Of a DNA stretch of 64,000 bases, positions 18,111 to 25,496 are shown one piece after another. The stretch is from positions 2,418,001 to 2,482,000 of the forward strand of contig CP197396.1 in assembly GCA_052161885.1 (NCBI GenBank). The letters run 5' to 3'. The notes under the pieces were generated by a model. The model saw only the letters and a list, made by a program, of their open reading frames with translations. It searched no databases and was not told the DNA's origin. The stretch is from QKTW01 sp052161885. Lineage in GTDB: Bacteria > Bacteroidota > Bacteroidia > Chitinophagales > Chitinophagaceae. Position 1 is the first letter of the stretch. Each line of letters starts with the position of its first letter. The translations under genes and the position numbers were made by a program.

Positions 18111-19112
18111 TTACACTTTTCCCTGATTTCTGGCTTCACCAGGTGAAAAGCCTTTTGCTTTCTTAAACAATTTGGAGAAATAGGGAACATTGTCAAACCC
18201 CAATTGATAGGCAACATCACTTACATTCATGTCCGTTTGTAACAGCAGGATTTCTGCCTGTTCTATCACATATTCGTGTATCAGATTGATTGTACTTTTC
18301 CCTGTTTCCTCCCGGACAAGGTCAGTAAGGTAGTTGGGAGACATGTTCAGGTCTTTTGCCAGGGATGAAACATTGGGAACGCCCTGTACCGGCTGTGAAA
18401 GATTGTTATAATGCTTTTGCAACAGCGATTTTACTTTCGCAGCAGCCGATAATTGCTGGTTCCCTTTTTCATGAAACTGTCTTTCGTAATAAGTCTCGGC
18501 ATAGGTGAGAATAACATGGAGCAAAGAGAGTATTACCTCGGCATTTGCATTGTGCTTATTGTTCAGCAGTTCATAATGAATTTTTGTAAAAAGCCACGTG
18601 ATGGTTTCTTCCTCTTCAGGAGTCATAAAAAGGGCATCGTTGATTTCATAACTGAAATACTTGTACCGGCTTATTTTGTTGGCTACCGCATTTTTTTTGA
18701 TAAGGTCGGGATGGAAAACAAATGCATATCCATCCCAAAACGTAAGTGTATCCCAGGAAACCACCTGTCCTGGTTCACTGAATAACATTAACCCGTTTTC
18801 CGTATTGTATTTGCCTTTTCCGTACTTAATATCCCCTGTGAAATTTTTCTTTAAAGCAATTTTGAAAAGATTGACCTGGATCTCATCACTCGTTTTTGGA
18901 AAATTTGGAATAGCCTGCTTGCAAACCCTGCTATCCATCAGCGGATGCAAAGGATTGGAAAGGTTGAGATAATTATTGTAAGCAGGAATGTCATTAAATA
19001 CTTTCACAGGTAAATCCTTTTTGACAAATTTCGGAATAATCTGGTCTTCTGTAATTTGTTGCTGTAGAGAAAGCCTTGGGCTATCTGCAATTTTATTGAT
19101 TTTTTTGTTCAC
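18111..19112 (-). CDS. AraC-family transcriptional regulator
   Basis: 333 aa, initiated by a GTG at 19112; the first in-frame ATG would remove about 60 residues, including family-like sequence. The N-terminal half is a cupin-like sensor (IKYGKGKYNTENGLMLFSEP). The C-terminal 100 residues hold the two AraC helix-turn-helix motifs: VSSLAKDLNMSPNYLTDLVR and NVSDVAYQLGFDNVPYFSKL, then FKKAKGFSPGEARNQ. It heads the minus-strand operon and is the likely regulator of the alpha/beta-hydrolase, crotonase and oxidoreductase genes. Its upstream region shares a 102-bp segment with that of a broken gene 2 kb away. Confidence 0.9.
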   Translation of the reverse strand: MNKKINKIADSPRLSLQQQITEDQIIPKFVKKDLPVKVFNDIPAYNNYLNLSNPLHPLMDSRVCKQAIPNFPKTSDEIQVNLFKIALKKNFTGDIKYGKGKYNTENGLMLFSEPGQVVSWDTLTFWDGYAFVFHPDLIKKNAVANKISRYKYFSYEINDALFMTPEEEETITWLFTKIHYELLNNKHNANAEVILSLLHVILTYAETYYERQFHEKGNQQLSAAAKVKSLLQKHYNNLSQPVQGVPNVSSLAKDLNMSPNYLTDLVREETGKSTINLIHEYVIEQAEILLLQTDMNVSDVAYQLGFDNVPYFSKLFKKAKGFSPGEARNQGKV

Positions 19113-19144
19113 TTCGAACCATGAAAGCCTTTACCAGATGCAAT

Positions 19145-19246
19145 ATAAAATGAGGCGGGTATACCACAGATGCATGGGACAGTAAAAGTGCATTTGATTA
19201 TCAAAGTTGAAAGTATACTTCCATGCCGTTAAGGGATAACCGCCTT
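19145..19246. repeat. 102-bp degenerate direct repeat, copy 1
   Basis: It aligns with 21100-21200 over its whole length at roughly three-quarters identity by eye (both carry ATAAAAT near one end, TTTGATTATCAA in the middle and GATAACCGCCTT at the other). Here it lies just upstream of the AraC gene on the minus strand. TTTGATTATCAAA inside it is a 13-nt palindrome. The rest of the 19113-19325 gap shows no gene. Confidence 0.6.
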
Positions 19247-19325
19247 TGAGAAAGTTCCTGCATACTGTCCGTATTGGCCCGTCGGAATGTCTAAATTGTA
19301 CACCGTCAGAGAATGATGATCACTT

Positions 19326-19333
19326 TAGCTTTG
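19326..19333 (+). promoter_or_regulatory. Candidate -7 element almost abutting the start codon
   Basis: TAGCTTTG matches TAnnTTTG but ends only 4 nt before the ATG at 19338, so transcription would start at or within the start codon (leaderless mRNA), or the match is fortuitous. Confidence 0.35.
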
Positions 19334-19337
19334 TCTA

Positions 19338-20081
19338 ATGACATCTTACGAAGCATTTCAACTGTTGCACCAACAGGATAAACCGCTCTTACTGGCTAAT
19401 GCCTGGAATGTTAAAAGCGCCCGCCTGATCGAAGCTGCTGGCTTTTCAGCAATTGCTACCTCCAGTGGTGCCATTTCCGATTCCCTGGGTTATCCGGACG
19501 GCGAACAAATCCCTTTTGTCGAATTGCTTTATATTATCCAGCGAATCAAAGCCTGTACTTCTATTCCCTTATCGGTCGATTTTGAGCGTGGTTATAGTAG
19601 CGACTTGTCTGTGATCAATGAGTATATTCAACAATTACTGGACGTTGGTGTTGTAGGCATTAATATAGAAGATGCCGAGGGCGAAGATATTTTTGTACAT
19701 AAGCTGGCAAGTATCAAAAGCTACCTGGTAAAAACCGGCCAGCAATTGTTTCTTAATGCACGTACCGATGTGTTCCTACAAAAATTGCCCGGGCCCACAG
19801 AAACGGTTATCCGCCGGGCAAAACTATATCAGGACGCTGGTGCAAACGGTCTTTTCGTAACCGGTGTAGGTGATCCGGCCATCATTAAAGCGATTACTTC
19901 GGCAGTTAGCCTGCCCGTTAATGTCGTGGGCAATCCAAACCTGGCCACGGTAGAAGCTTTAAGCGAAGCTGGGGTCAAGCGGATCAGTATGGCGGTTATT
20001 CCATACCGGGCCACTTATCGCTACCTGGAACAAACGCTTAACGAGGTTAATCACTCGCGGTCATTAACACCTTTATTTTAA
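19338..20081 (+). CDS. Isocitrate lyase/PEP-mutase superfamily protein
   Basis: 247 aa TIM-barrel protein. Family landmarks are LLANAWNVKSARLIEAAGF, ATSSGAISDSLGYPDGE, a metal-binding VDFERGY, VGINIEDAEG and LFLNARTDVFL, then LFVTGV and PVNVVGNPNL. These match the small stand-alone PEP-mutase/2,3-dimethylmalate-lyase-like group, which cleaves or forms C-C (or C-P) bonds of oxyacids with Mg. The KKCGHS-type Cys of true isocitrate lyases is missing, so a glyoxylate-cycle role is unlikely. The substrate is not known. The DinB gene starts 1 nt after its stop, so the two are co-transcribed. Confidence 0.9.
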   Translation: MTSYEAFQLLHQQDKPLLLANAWNVKSARLIEAAGFSAIATSSGAISDSLGYPDGEQIPFVELLYIIQRIKACTSIPLSVDFERGYSSDLSVINEYIQQLLDVGVVGINIEDAEGEDIFVHKLASIKSYLVKTGQQLFLNARTDVFLQKLPGPTETVIRRAKLYQDAGANGLFVTGVGDPAIIKAITSAVSLPVNVVGNPNLATVEALSEAGVKRISMAVIPYRATYRYLEQTLNEVNHSRSLTPLF

Positions 20082-20082
20082 C

Positions 20083-20694
20083 ATGAAACAGCTCATCATT
20101 TTTACATTACTCAGTCTAATAAACACGGCCATCATAGCCCAGCAAAAAACATTGAGCCCGCAGGAACGGGACAAAGCCATCCAACTATTGCAGCAAACCG
20201 AAAACGATGTTTTTGCAGCCGTCAAAGGTTTGAGCGATGAACAGCTTGATTACAAGCCGGCTACTGATAAATGGAGCGTAGCGGAATGCGTGAAGCACAT
20301 TGCCGCGGCCGAAAAAGAATTATGGGCCATTGCCGAACCTGTTTTAAGCCAGGCGCCGAATTCTGAAAAGAGAGCGGATATCAAATTCATGGATGATGAG
20401 CTGATTAAGGCCGTAGAGGACCGCAGTCATAAATCCAAAACTTTCGCCGCCTTGGAGCCCGGCAATTCATCTTACAAAACCATAGAGGAAGCTCTGGCGG
20501 CTTTTAAAGTCAACCGGGAAAAGCTGATTGCACTGGTTAATAATACCCAGGTAGATCTGCGCAGCCATGTGGTGGTTTTGCAGGTGGGCACCTATGATCT
20601 GTATCAATATATCCTGCTGATTGGTGCTCATAGCAACCGGCACACCCAGCAGATCGATGAGGTAAAGGCAAACAAAGATTTTCCGGCTAAATAG
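20083..20694 (+). CDS. DinB-family protein with signal peptide
   Basis: 203 aa. Residues 1-19 (IFTLLSLINTAIIAQ) look like a signal peptide, so the mature protein is probably periplasmic. The four-helix DinB/YfiT-like fold is indicated by LLQQTENDVFAAVKGL, LDYKPATDKWSVAECVKHIA (first metal His) and the C-terminal IGAHSNRHTQQIDEV (two further His). Such proteins are metal-binding and often thiol-transferase-like. The role is unknown. It is translated directly after the PEP-mutase-like gene. Confidence 0.88.
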   Translation: MKQLIIFTLLSLINTAIIAQQKTLSPQERDKAIQLLQQTENDVFAAVKGLSDEQLDYKPATDKWSVAECVKHIAAAEKELWAIAEPVLSQAPNSEKRADIKFMDDELIKAVEDRSHKSKTFAALEPGNSSYKTIEEALAAFKVNREKLIALVNNTQVDLRSHVVVLQVGTYDLYQYILLIGAHSNRHTQQIDEVKANKDFPAK

Positions 20695-20715
20695 TCTGGA
20701 TCTACAAGTGGTCCG

Positions 20716-21101
20716 TTAGGATTTCGGAGGTTTCTTATAATGCAGTATCTGTATACCAGGCCCCAGCGATTTACTATTTACAAACAGTAGCGACTACCGT
20801 TGCGGTAAGTGCTGCTGGCTGAGCATTCTCGCGCTGCCGCCTCCGGCGATCAGGGGGGTGAATGGAAAAATAATACTCATCTACCAGGTCCAGCCCTGTT
20901 AAACTACCGATGAGACTGGGCTGCCGTACGCCGGGCCAAAACCATCTGAAACAATTCAAACATACTACGCCCGAACGCTGCGGTATGTTCTTTGTCGAGC
21001 AGTGAATGAATGAATTCATGGAATTCGGCATTTGCGTTGACGTATTAGCTATCGCAAAAGCTGTCTAAGGTGACATTGATCAGTGAGATAAGTTTATCTA
21101 T
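20716..21101 (-). pseudogene. Broken dihydrofolate-reductase (RibD C-terminal-like) family gene
   Basis: Pieces of a DHFR-family protein can be read in order on the minus strand. DKLISLINVTLDSFCDS is the N-terminal strand (family form KLI..INVTLDGFCDH). A TAA follows, then YVNANAEFHEFIHSLLDKEH and TAAFGRSMFELF. After a frame change comes GLDLVDEYYFSIHP, then a shift in a C run to PLIAGGGSARMLSQ, a TAG, and finally SKSLGPGIQILHYKKPPKS with a stop at 20716. The likely original ATG is ATA at 21101. At least two frameshifts, two nonsense codons and some missing length (about 128 of the usual 180-190 codons) show that it is dead. Confidence 0.75.
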
Positions 21102-21200
21102 AAAATCAGGCTGGTAACCATAGAAGCATGGAACACTAAAAATGTCTTTGATTATCAACTTCAAAAAATACTTCCAAGCCTCTAAGGGGATAACCGCCTT
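21100..21200. repeat. 102-bp degenerate direct repeat, copy 2
   Basis: Partner of 19145-19246. It abuts the ancestral start of the broken DHFR-family gene, so both copies lie upstream of a minus-strand gene. The frame through this copy happens to be open (69 codons to 21254), but the homologous copy 1 has a stop, so it is not treated as coding. Confidence 0.6.
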
Positions 21201-21289
21201 ATATCGGAACATGGCGCTTTGCAATAAGCACCTATAAACCAGCGACTTATGCAATTTGATTGATCGCTAAATTAAAAAGAGGGCCATAA

Positions 21290-21326
21290 ACAAAAAACTC
21301 TGTAAATCAAAGACTTACAGAGTTTT
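21290..21326 (-). terminator. Intrinsic terminator of tRNA-Asp
   Basis: On the minus strand AAAACTCTGTAA / TTACAGAGTTTT forms a 12-bp stem with a 9-nt loop followed by TTTTTTGTTT, directly after the 3' end of the tRNA. Confidence 0.8.
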
Positions 21327-21327
21327 G

Positions 21328-21401
21328 CGGACCGGACGGGACTCGAACCCGCGACCTCCGCCGTGACAGGGCGGCATTCTAACCAACTGAACTACCGATC
21401 C
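21328..21401 (-). tRNA. tRNA-Asp (GUC)
   Basis: 74 nt on the minus strand. The acceptor stem GGATCGG / CCGGTCC has discriminator G, and CCA is not encoded. The D arm has AGTTCAGTTGGTTAGA, the anticodon stem-loop is CCGCC-CTGTCAC-GGCGG with anticodon GTC, and the T arm is GCGGG-TTCGAGT-CCCGT. All four arms pair, and the identity follows from the anticodon. Confidence 0.96.
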
Positions 21402-21671
21402 GTGTAGCCCTTTATCAGAACGGGATGCAAAGATAAGGATAAAATTTCCACATTTGCAAACGTTTCTAAAGATTATTTCTTCTGCAGGCACATTATAAAA
21501 CAGTCAGTTACGTTAAAGAATATGCCAAAACACGAGGCGCTCTCCTTACCCCAAAATCTTCAACACAAATACCGGCGATACATATCTTATTAAAAAACAG
21601 CAGGAAAGATCTCACATGCTTGTTCTGGCATGGTTTTCACAAAGCTATAACCGGAACAAAACGTATCGGAC

Positions 21672-22307
21672 ATGAAAAAGATCTGCACTATAGCCGCCGG
21701 CCTTTTTTTGATGGCAGGAGCTATTAATTCAAAAGCACAATATCTTTCATTTGGCCCAGTAGGCGGCTTCGGCCAAAGCTGGGTAAGTAACCTCGACGGA
21801 AAGACCAAATTCAAACCGTCCGCCGATCTGGGTATCGGTATTTTGTACAGCCGCAATGCACATTGGGGTTTTGGTTCTTCGCTTATTATATCCCACGAAG
21901 GCTTTACAAAAGAATATAACGTTAACGGAAACACTTATACCTCTACCGTAAATCCTGTATACCTGCGCATGCCCATGTATGTGGGTTATTTTTTCGGTGA
22001 CTACGGAAACCGTGTACGTCCAAAAATATATGTAGGGCCAAGTATTGCTGTAAAAATTGACGAACAGACTAACAATGACAACAACATGCCTGCAGACACA
22101 CAAATGGGCACTGCCACCTTCAGCACTTTTGACCTGGGCGTACACGCCGGTGCGGGTGCAAACATACGGCTGGTAAGGAATGTGTGGCTTAATCTTGATG
22201 CAAATTATTACCAGGGGCTTCTTGATGCCGTAAAAAATGACAATACGGGCTACAATATGAACAGCAACCTGAGACTCAATGTTGGCCTGATGTTCGGACT
22301 TAAATAA
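21672..22307 (+). CDS. Outer-membrane beta-barrel protein
   Basis: 211 aa. Residues 1-23 are a signal peptide (MKKICTIAAGLFLMAGAINSKAQ). The rest alternates aromatic and hydrophobic residues in strand-length blocks with Gly and Asn turns (LSFGPVGGFGQSWVSN, FGSSLIISHEGFTKEY, YLRMPMYVGYFFGDYG), the pattern of porin-family/PorT-like small barrels in Bacteroidota. The C-terminal strand is LRLNVGLMFGLK, which lacks a terminal aromatic. It is a single gene ended by a strong terminator. The function is unknown beyond a likely structural or transport barrel. Confidence 0.85.
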   Translation: MKKICTIAAGLFLMAGAINSKAQYLSFGPVGGFGQSWVSNLDGKTKFKPSADLGIGILYSRNAHWGFGSSLIISHEGFTKEYNVNGNTYTSTVNPVYLRMPMYVGYFFGDYGNRVRPKIYVGPSIAVKIDEQTNNDNNMPADTQMGTATFSTFDLGVHAGAGANIRLVRNVWLNLDANYYQGLLDAVKNDNTGYNMNSNLRLNVGLMFGLK

Positions 22308-22326
22308 TTTAATGGTCTTTATGAGG

Positions 22327-22359
22327 AAAGCCCTGCATTTTTCACAGATGCAGGGCTTT
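22327..22359. terminator. Bidirectional intrinsic terminator
   Basis: AAAGCCCTGCAT / ATGCAGGGCTTT, a 12-bp stem with a 9-nt loop, between the convergent barrel and oxidoreductase genes. It works in both directions by symmetry, with T-rich flanks. Confidence 0.8.
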
Positions 22360-22380
22360 GTTCAGTAAATCATCAGATGT

Positions 22381-23349
22381 TTAAATAGTAATAACCAATC
22401 GTTTTCCCGATTCGTTTACCTGCCATGCGTTTTCTATGTCTTTCAGGAGCGCCGTTTCAGTGTCTATCACCAGCTTTTTCTCCGCTGCAAGCCGGTATAA
22501 CAAAGGCAATATTTCTCCGGGCACCTGCTGCATTATTTCTCCGGGCACACTTCCACCGCCCACGCCATACAACTCTATTTGCGAGCTTCTCAATACAGCT
22601 GCAGGAAGGCTTATTGCGGCACCTGCCATCTCGCCTACCTGCACGTAACGCACGCGGCGGGGATTAGCCGTCAGGTCATGACCAGCAAGCACTTTCAGCA
22701 ATATCTCCGCCGGTCGTCCCCACACATAATCAACCACAATATCCACCGGGTATTTCTTCTTTATTTCTTCAAAGGTCTTATGCAATGTCTCTTCAGGCTG
22801 CGCCAGGGAATAAACCGCATGTGCGCCAAGTAAAGGCAGGGAATTCAGTATCTGCTCATTACGACCGGTTGCAATTACATTGCCCGCGCCCAGATATTTT
22901 GCAAGCTGTATAGCGGCTTTACCGGTTATGCCAGTGGCTCCGAGTATCAGCACATTATCACCTGGCTGTATTGCTGCTCTCCATGCAAGTGAAAACCAGG
23001 CAGAAAGTGCCGGGTTAGGCAGTGCTGCAGCTGTTATATCATCAACATCATCCGGCAACGGCACATAACGGTCTTCCCGGACAATTGCCCGCTCAGCCAT
23101 TGCTCCTTTTATAAATCCTGTATATACCCTTGTACCATCAGCAAGTATACCCACTCCATCAACACCGGCCACTGCTGGTAAAGGAGCAAGCGAATCGTAA
23201 TGTGTGCCTTTTACTAACATGCGGTCAATATTCTTTACCGATGCGGATTTCATATGCACCAGCACTTCATCTTTATGCTGCGGCACGGGATCGGGGAAAT
23301 CTTCAAATACCGGTATACCTCCCAGGTGATGCAAAACTGCTGCTTTCAT
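22381..23349 (-). CDS. MDR-family NADPH:quinone oxidoreductase-like protein
   Basis: 322 aa from the ATG at 23349 (MKAAVLHHLGGIPVFEDFPD). A longer frame to 23403 adds residues that do not match the family. The GroES-like domain has KDEVLVHMKSASVKNIDRM. The cofactor domain has VLILGATGITGKAAIQLAKY, a GATGITG dinucleotide loop, then GNVIATGR. No zinc ligands. It is the third such reductase in the window. It lies 69 nt downstream of a Crp/Fnr-type regulator on the same strand, which probably controls it. Confidence 0.88.
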   Translation of the reverse strand: MKAAVLHHLGGIPVFEDFPDPVPQHKDEVLVHMKSASVKNIDRMLVKGTHYDSLAPLPAVAGVDGVGILADGTRVYTGFIKGAMAERAIVREDRYVPLPDDVDDITAAALPNPALSAWFSLAWRAAIQPGDNVLILGATGITGKAAIQLAKYLGAGNVIATGRNEQILNSLPLLGAHAVYSLAQPEETLHKTFEEIKKKYPVDIVVDYVWGRPAEILLKVLAGHDLTANPRRVRYVQVGEMAGAAISLPAAVLRSSQIELYGVGGGSVPGEIMQQVPGEILPLLYRLAAEKKLVIDTETALLKDIENAWQVNESGKRLVITI

Positions 23350-23418
23350 GTTTTTTCTTTTTTGTGCAAAGAAAGAAACACCATTTTCAGCGGTCAATAA
23401 CATTTGTTAAGAAAAAAG

Positions 23419-24000
23419 CTATTTCCTCTCCCTCAGTATTTTACTCCTGATGCGGCTCAGCGAAACAGATGTAATGCCCAGGTAAGATGCGATGTAATGC
23501 TGCGGTACACGCTTTACAATCTCCGGATGTTCTTCGAGAAGGTTTTCATAACGTTGGGCGGGCGTATCTCTTATAAAAGAAAGAAACTCTTTCATATAGT
23601 GAAATTGCCTGTTAAAAACAAAATCCAATATTTGCCTGTTGTACTCGGGAAACGCTTCAAGCTCAGCCATAATATGGTCCAGATCTTTTTTGTGTATTTC
23701 GTAAATGACACTTGGTTCGATGCTCTCTATCGTAAAGAAACTGGGTATTTTTTTCCTGAAACTTTCTACAGATGCAAGGCCGCGCCCTTCAAAAAAGAAT
23801 TGAAATGTAATATCCCGGCCGGCATTATTAAACCATGCCCTAAGACAACCTTTTTCAATAAAAAAGGCTTTTTTAGATATTTCTCCTTCTCTCAGCAGAA
23901 TCGTTTTGGCAGGCAATTCCAGCCGGCGGAACATGGCAGAATATTCGCCCCATTTATCCTCCGGTATGTATGAAAAATTTGCCCTGAGCTGCTCCGGCAT
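23419..24000 (-). CDS. Crp/Fnr-family transcriptional regulator
   Basis: 193 aa from the ATG at 24000 (MPEQLRANFSYIPED). The frame extends to 24033, but the promoter motif at 24023-24030 lies inside that extension, which favours the shorter start. The cNMP-binding-like jelly roll has LPAKTILLREGEISKKAFFIEKG. The hinge is HKKDLDHIMAELEAFPEYNR, and the C-terminal winged helix contains VPQHYIASYLGITSVSLSRI. The FNR Cys cluster is absent, so it is the small-ligand or apo type common in Bacteroidota. It probably regulates the adjacent oxidoreductase. Confidence 0.9.
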   Translation of the reverse strand: MPEQLRANFSYIPEDKWGEYSAMFRRLELPAKTILLREGEISKKAFFIEKGCLRAWFNNAGRDITFQFFFEGRGLASVESFRKKIPSFFTIESIEPSVIYEIHKKDLDHIMAELEAFPEYNRQILDFVFNRQFHYMKEFLSFIRDTPAQRYENLLEEHPEIVKRVPQHYIASYLGITSVSLSRIRSKILRERK

Positions 24001-24022
24001 ACGGTATATTTTATTCCCGGCG

Positions 24023-24030
24023 CAAAAATA
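24023..24030 (-). promoter_or_regulatory. Candidate -7 promoter element for the Crp-type regulator
   Basis: TATTTTTG on the minus strand, exact TAnnTTTG, giving a leader of about 15 nt to the ATG at 24000. Confidence 0.5.
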
Positions 24031-24142
24031 CACTAAATAGCAGCTGTTAATAAATTAAAACAAGCACAAAGTGAATTCCAGGCCTCTATCCGCTAAATCA
24101 AATATTTCACATTTCATATTCCTGCATCCCTGATATTCAACG

Positions 24143-24150
24143 TAACTTTG
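24143..24150 (+). promoter_or_regulatory. Candidate -7 promoter element for ispH
   Basis: TAACTTTG, exact TAnnTTTG, 18 nt before the ATG at 24169. This also argues against any start at 24148, which would lie inside the motif. Confidence 0.6.
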
Positions 24151-24168
24151 CGCTTCATCAGGTATTTC

Positions 24169-25395
24169 ATGAAGTCTTTTAATGTTCCCGCGCATTACCG
24201 GAGTCCACTCGTTACTGCTATCAAGCAAAAACGGAAGGCTGCCGATAAAATGAAAAAGGATTTTACGCCCACTGTTTTAAAAATAGGGTCGCTGGAGGTA
24301 ATACTCGCCCGTCACTTCGGCTTTTGTTATGGTGTGGAAAATGCTATTGAGATCGCATTCCGTGCCGTAGAGGAAAATCCCGGCAAACGTATTTTCCTGC
24401 TGAGCGAGATGATCCATAATCCCGGCGTAAATACTGACTTGCAAAACCTCGGTGTCCGTTTTATTATGGATACCGGCGGGCAGATGCTCATGAACTGGGA
24501 CGATCTGACAAGTGACGATATCGTAATCATCCCGGCATTCGGCACTACCCTGGAGCTGGAAGCAAAACTGCGTGAAAAAGGTATTGAGCCCGCACGTTAT
24601 GAAACGACCTGTCCTTTTGTAGAAAAAGTATGGAACCGCGCCGAAAAGATCGGAAAGGATGGATATACAATCGTGGTACACGGTAAGCCAAAACATGAAG
24701 AAACGCGTGCAACATTTTCCCACAGTCAGGCTGTAACTCCTACAGTGGTTGTTAAGGACATGGAGCAGGCACAGCACCTCGCTCTTTTTATCACCGGCAC
24801 ATTGCCCGCAGCACAGTTTTACACAGATTTTAAAAATCAATACTCCGAAGGTTTTGATGTAGCCCGTGATCTACAGCATATAGGCGTGGTAAACCAGACT
24901 ACGATGCTGGCCAGTGAAACACAGGCTATCGCCGACTATCTGAAACAGACAATGGCAAATCATTACGGCCTCGAAGGCAATGATATAAATATCCGGTTTG
25001 CTGATACCCGCGATACGCTGTGCTATGCAACCAGTGACAACCAGGGTGCAGTGGAAGGATTGCTTGAAACAGACGCAGATCTTGCTCTCGTAATAGGCGG
25101 ATACAACAGCTCCAATACATCGCACCTGGTAGAGCTCTGTGAGGAGAAACTGCCTACTTATTTTATCAAGGAAGAGCATTGTCTGAAAGATGGTAACACA
25201 GTGCGGCATTTCGATCTCCATACCCATACAGAAAAAGAAACAACAGGTTATCTACCCTCAAAAAAACAACTCCGCATAATGATCACCAGCGGCGCTTCCT
25301 GTCCCGATGCTCTTGTAGAAAGAGTTATTGAGCGCCTTGCGACCATTACAGGTAATACGGCACATATCAATGAAGCTGCTTCAGCCTGGATATAA
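24169..25395 (+). CDS. ispH: 4-hydroxy-3-methylbut-2-enyl diphosphate reductase
   Basis: 408 aa. It catalyses the last step of the MEP (non-mevalonate) isoprenoid pathway, reducing HMBPP to IPP and DMAPP with a [4Fe-4S] cluster. The three cluster Cys are seen in ARHFGFCYGVENA (C53), TTCPFVEKVWNRA and TSGASCPDALVERV. HNPGVN and the long insertions are those of the extended Bacteroidota form, longer than the 315-aa proteobacterial enzyme, whose N terminus is typically KSFNVPAHYRSPL-like. A single gene with its own promoter and a strong terminator. Confidence 0.96.
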   Translation: MKSFNVPAHYRSPLVTAIKQKRKAADKMKKDFTPTVLKIGSLEVILARHFGFCYGVENAIEIAFRAVEENPGKRIFLLSEMIHNPGVNTDLQNLGVRFIMDTGGQMLMNWDDLTSDDIVIIPAFGTTLELEAKLREKGIEPARYETTCPFVEKVWNRAEKIGKDGYTIVVHGKPKHEETRATFSHSQAVTPTVVVKDMEQAQHLALFITGTLPAAQFYTDFKNQYSEGFDVARDLQHIGVVNQTTMLASETQAIADYLKQTMANHYGLEGNDINIRFADTRDTLCYATSDNQGAVEGLLETDADLALVIGGYNSSNTSHLVELCEEKLPTYFIKEEHCLKDGNTVRHFDLHTHTEKETTGYLPSKKQLRIMITSGASCPDALVERVIERLATITGNTAHINEAASAWI

Positions 25396-25423
25396 ATGAA
25401 GAAATGTTCTTTGTTCAATAAAA

Positions 25424-25462
25424 CGGCCTGCATAGATAAACTATTGCAGGCCGCTTTTACTT
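25424..25462. terminator. Intrinsic terminator after ispH
   Basis: CGGCCTGCA / TGCAGGCCG, a 9-bp GC-rich stem with a 12-nt loop followed by CTTTTAC. Between convergent ispH and the T9SS gene, so it may serve both. Confidence 0.75.
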
Positions 25463-25496
25463 TCCCCCCTTTGCAGAAAAATATTTTCCCTGCAGC

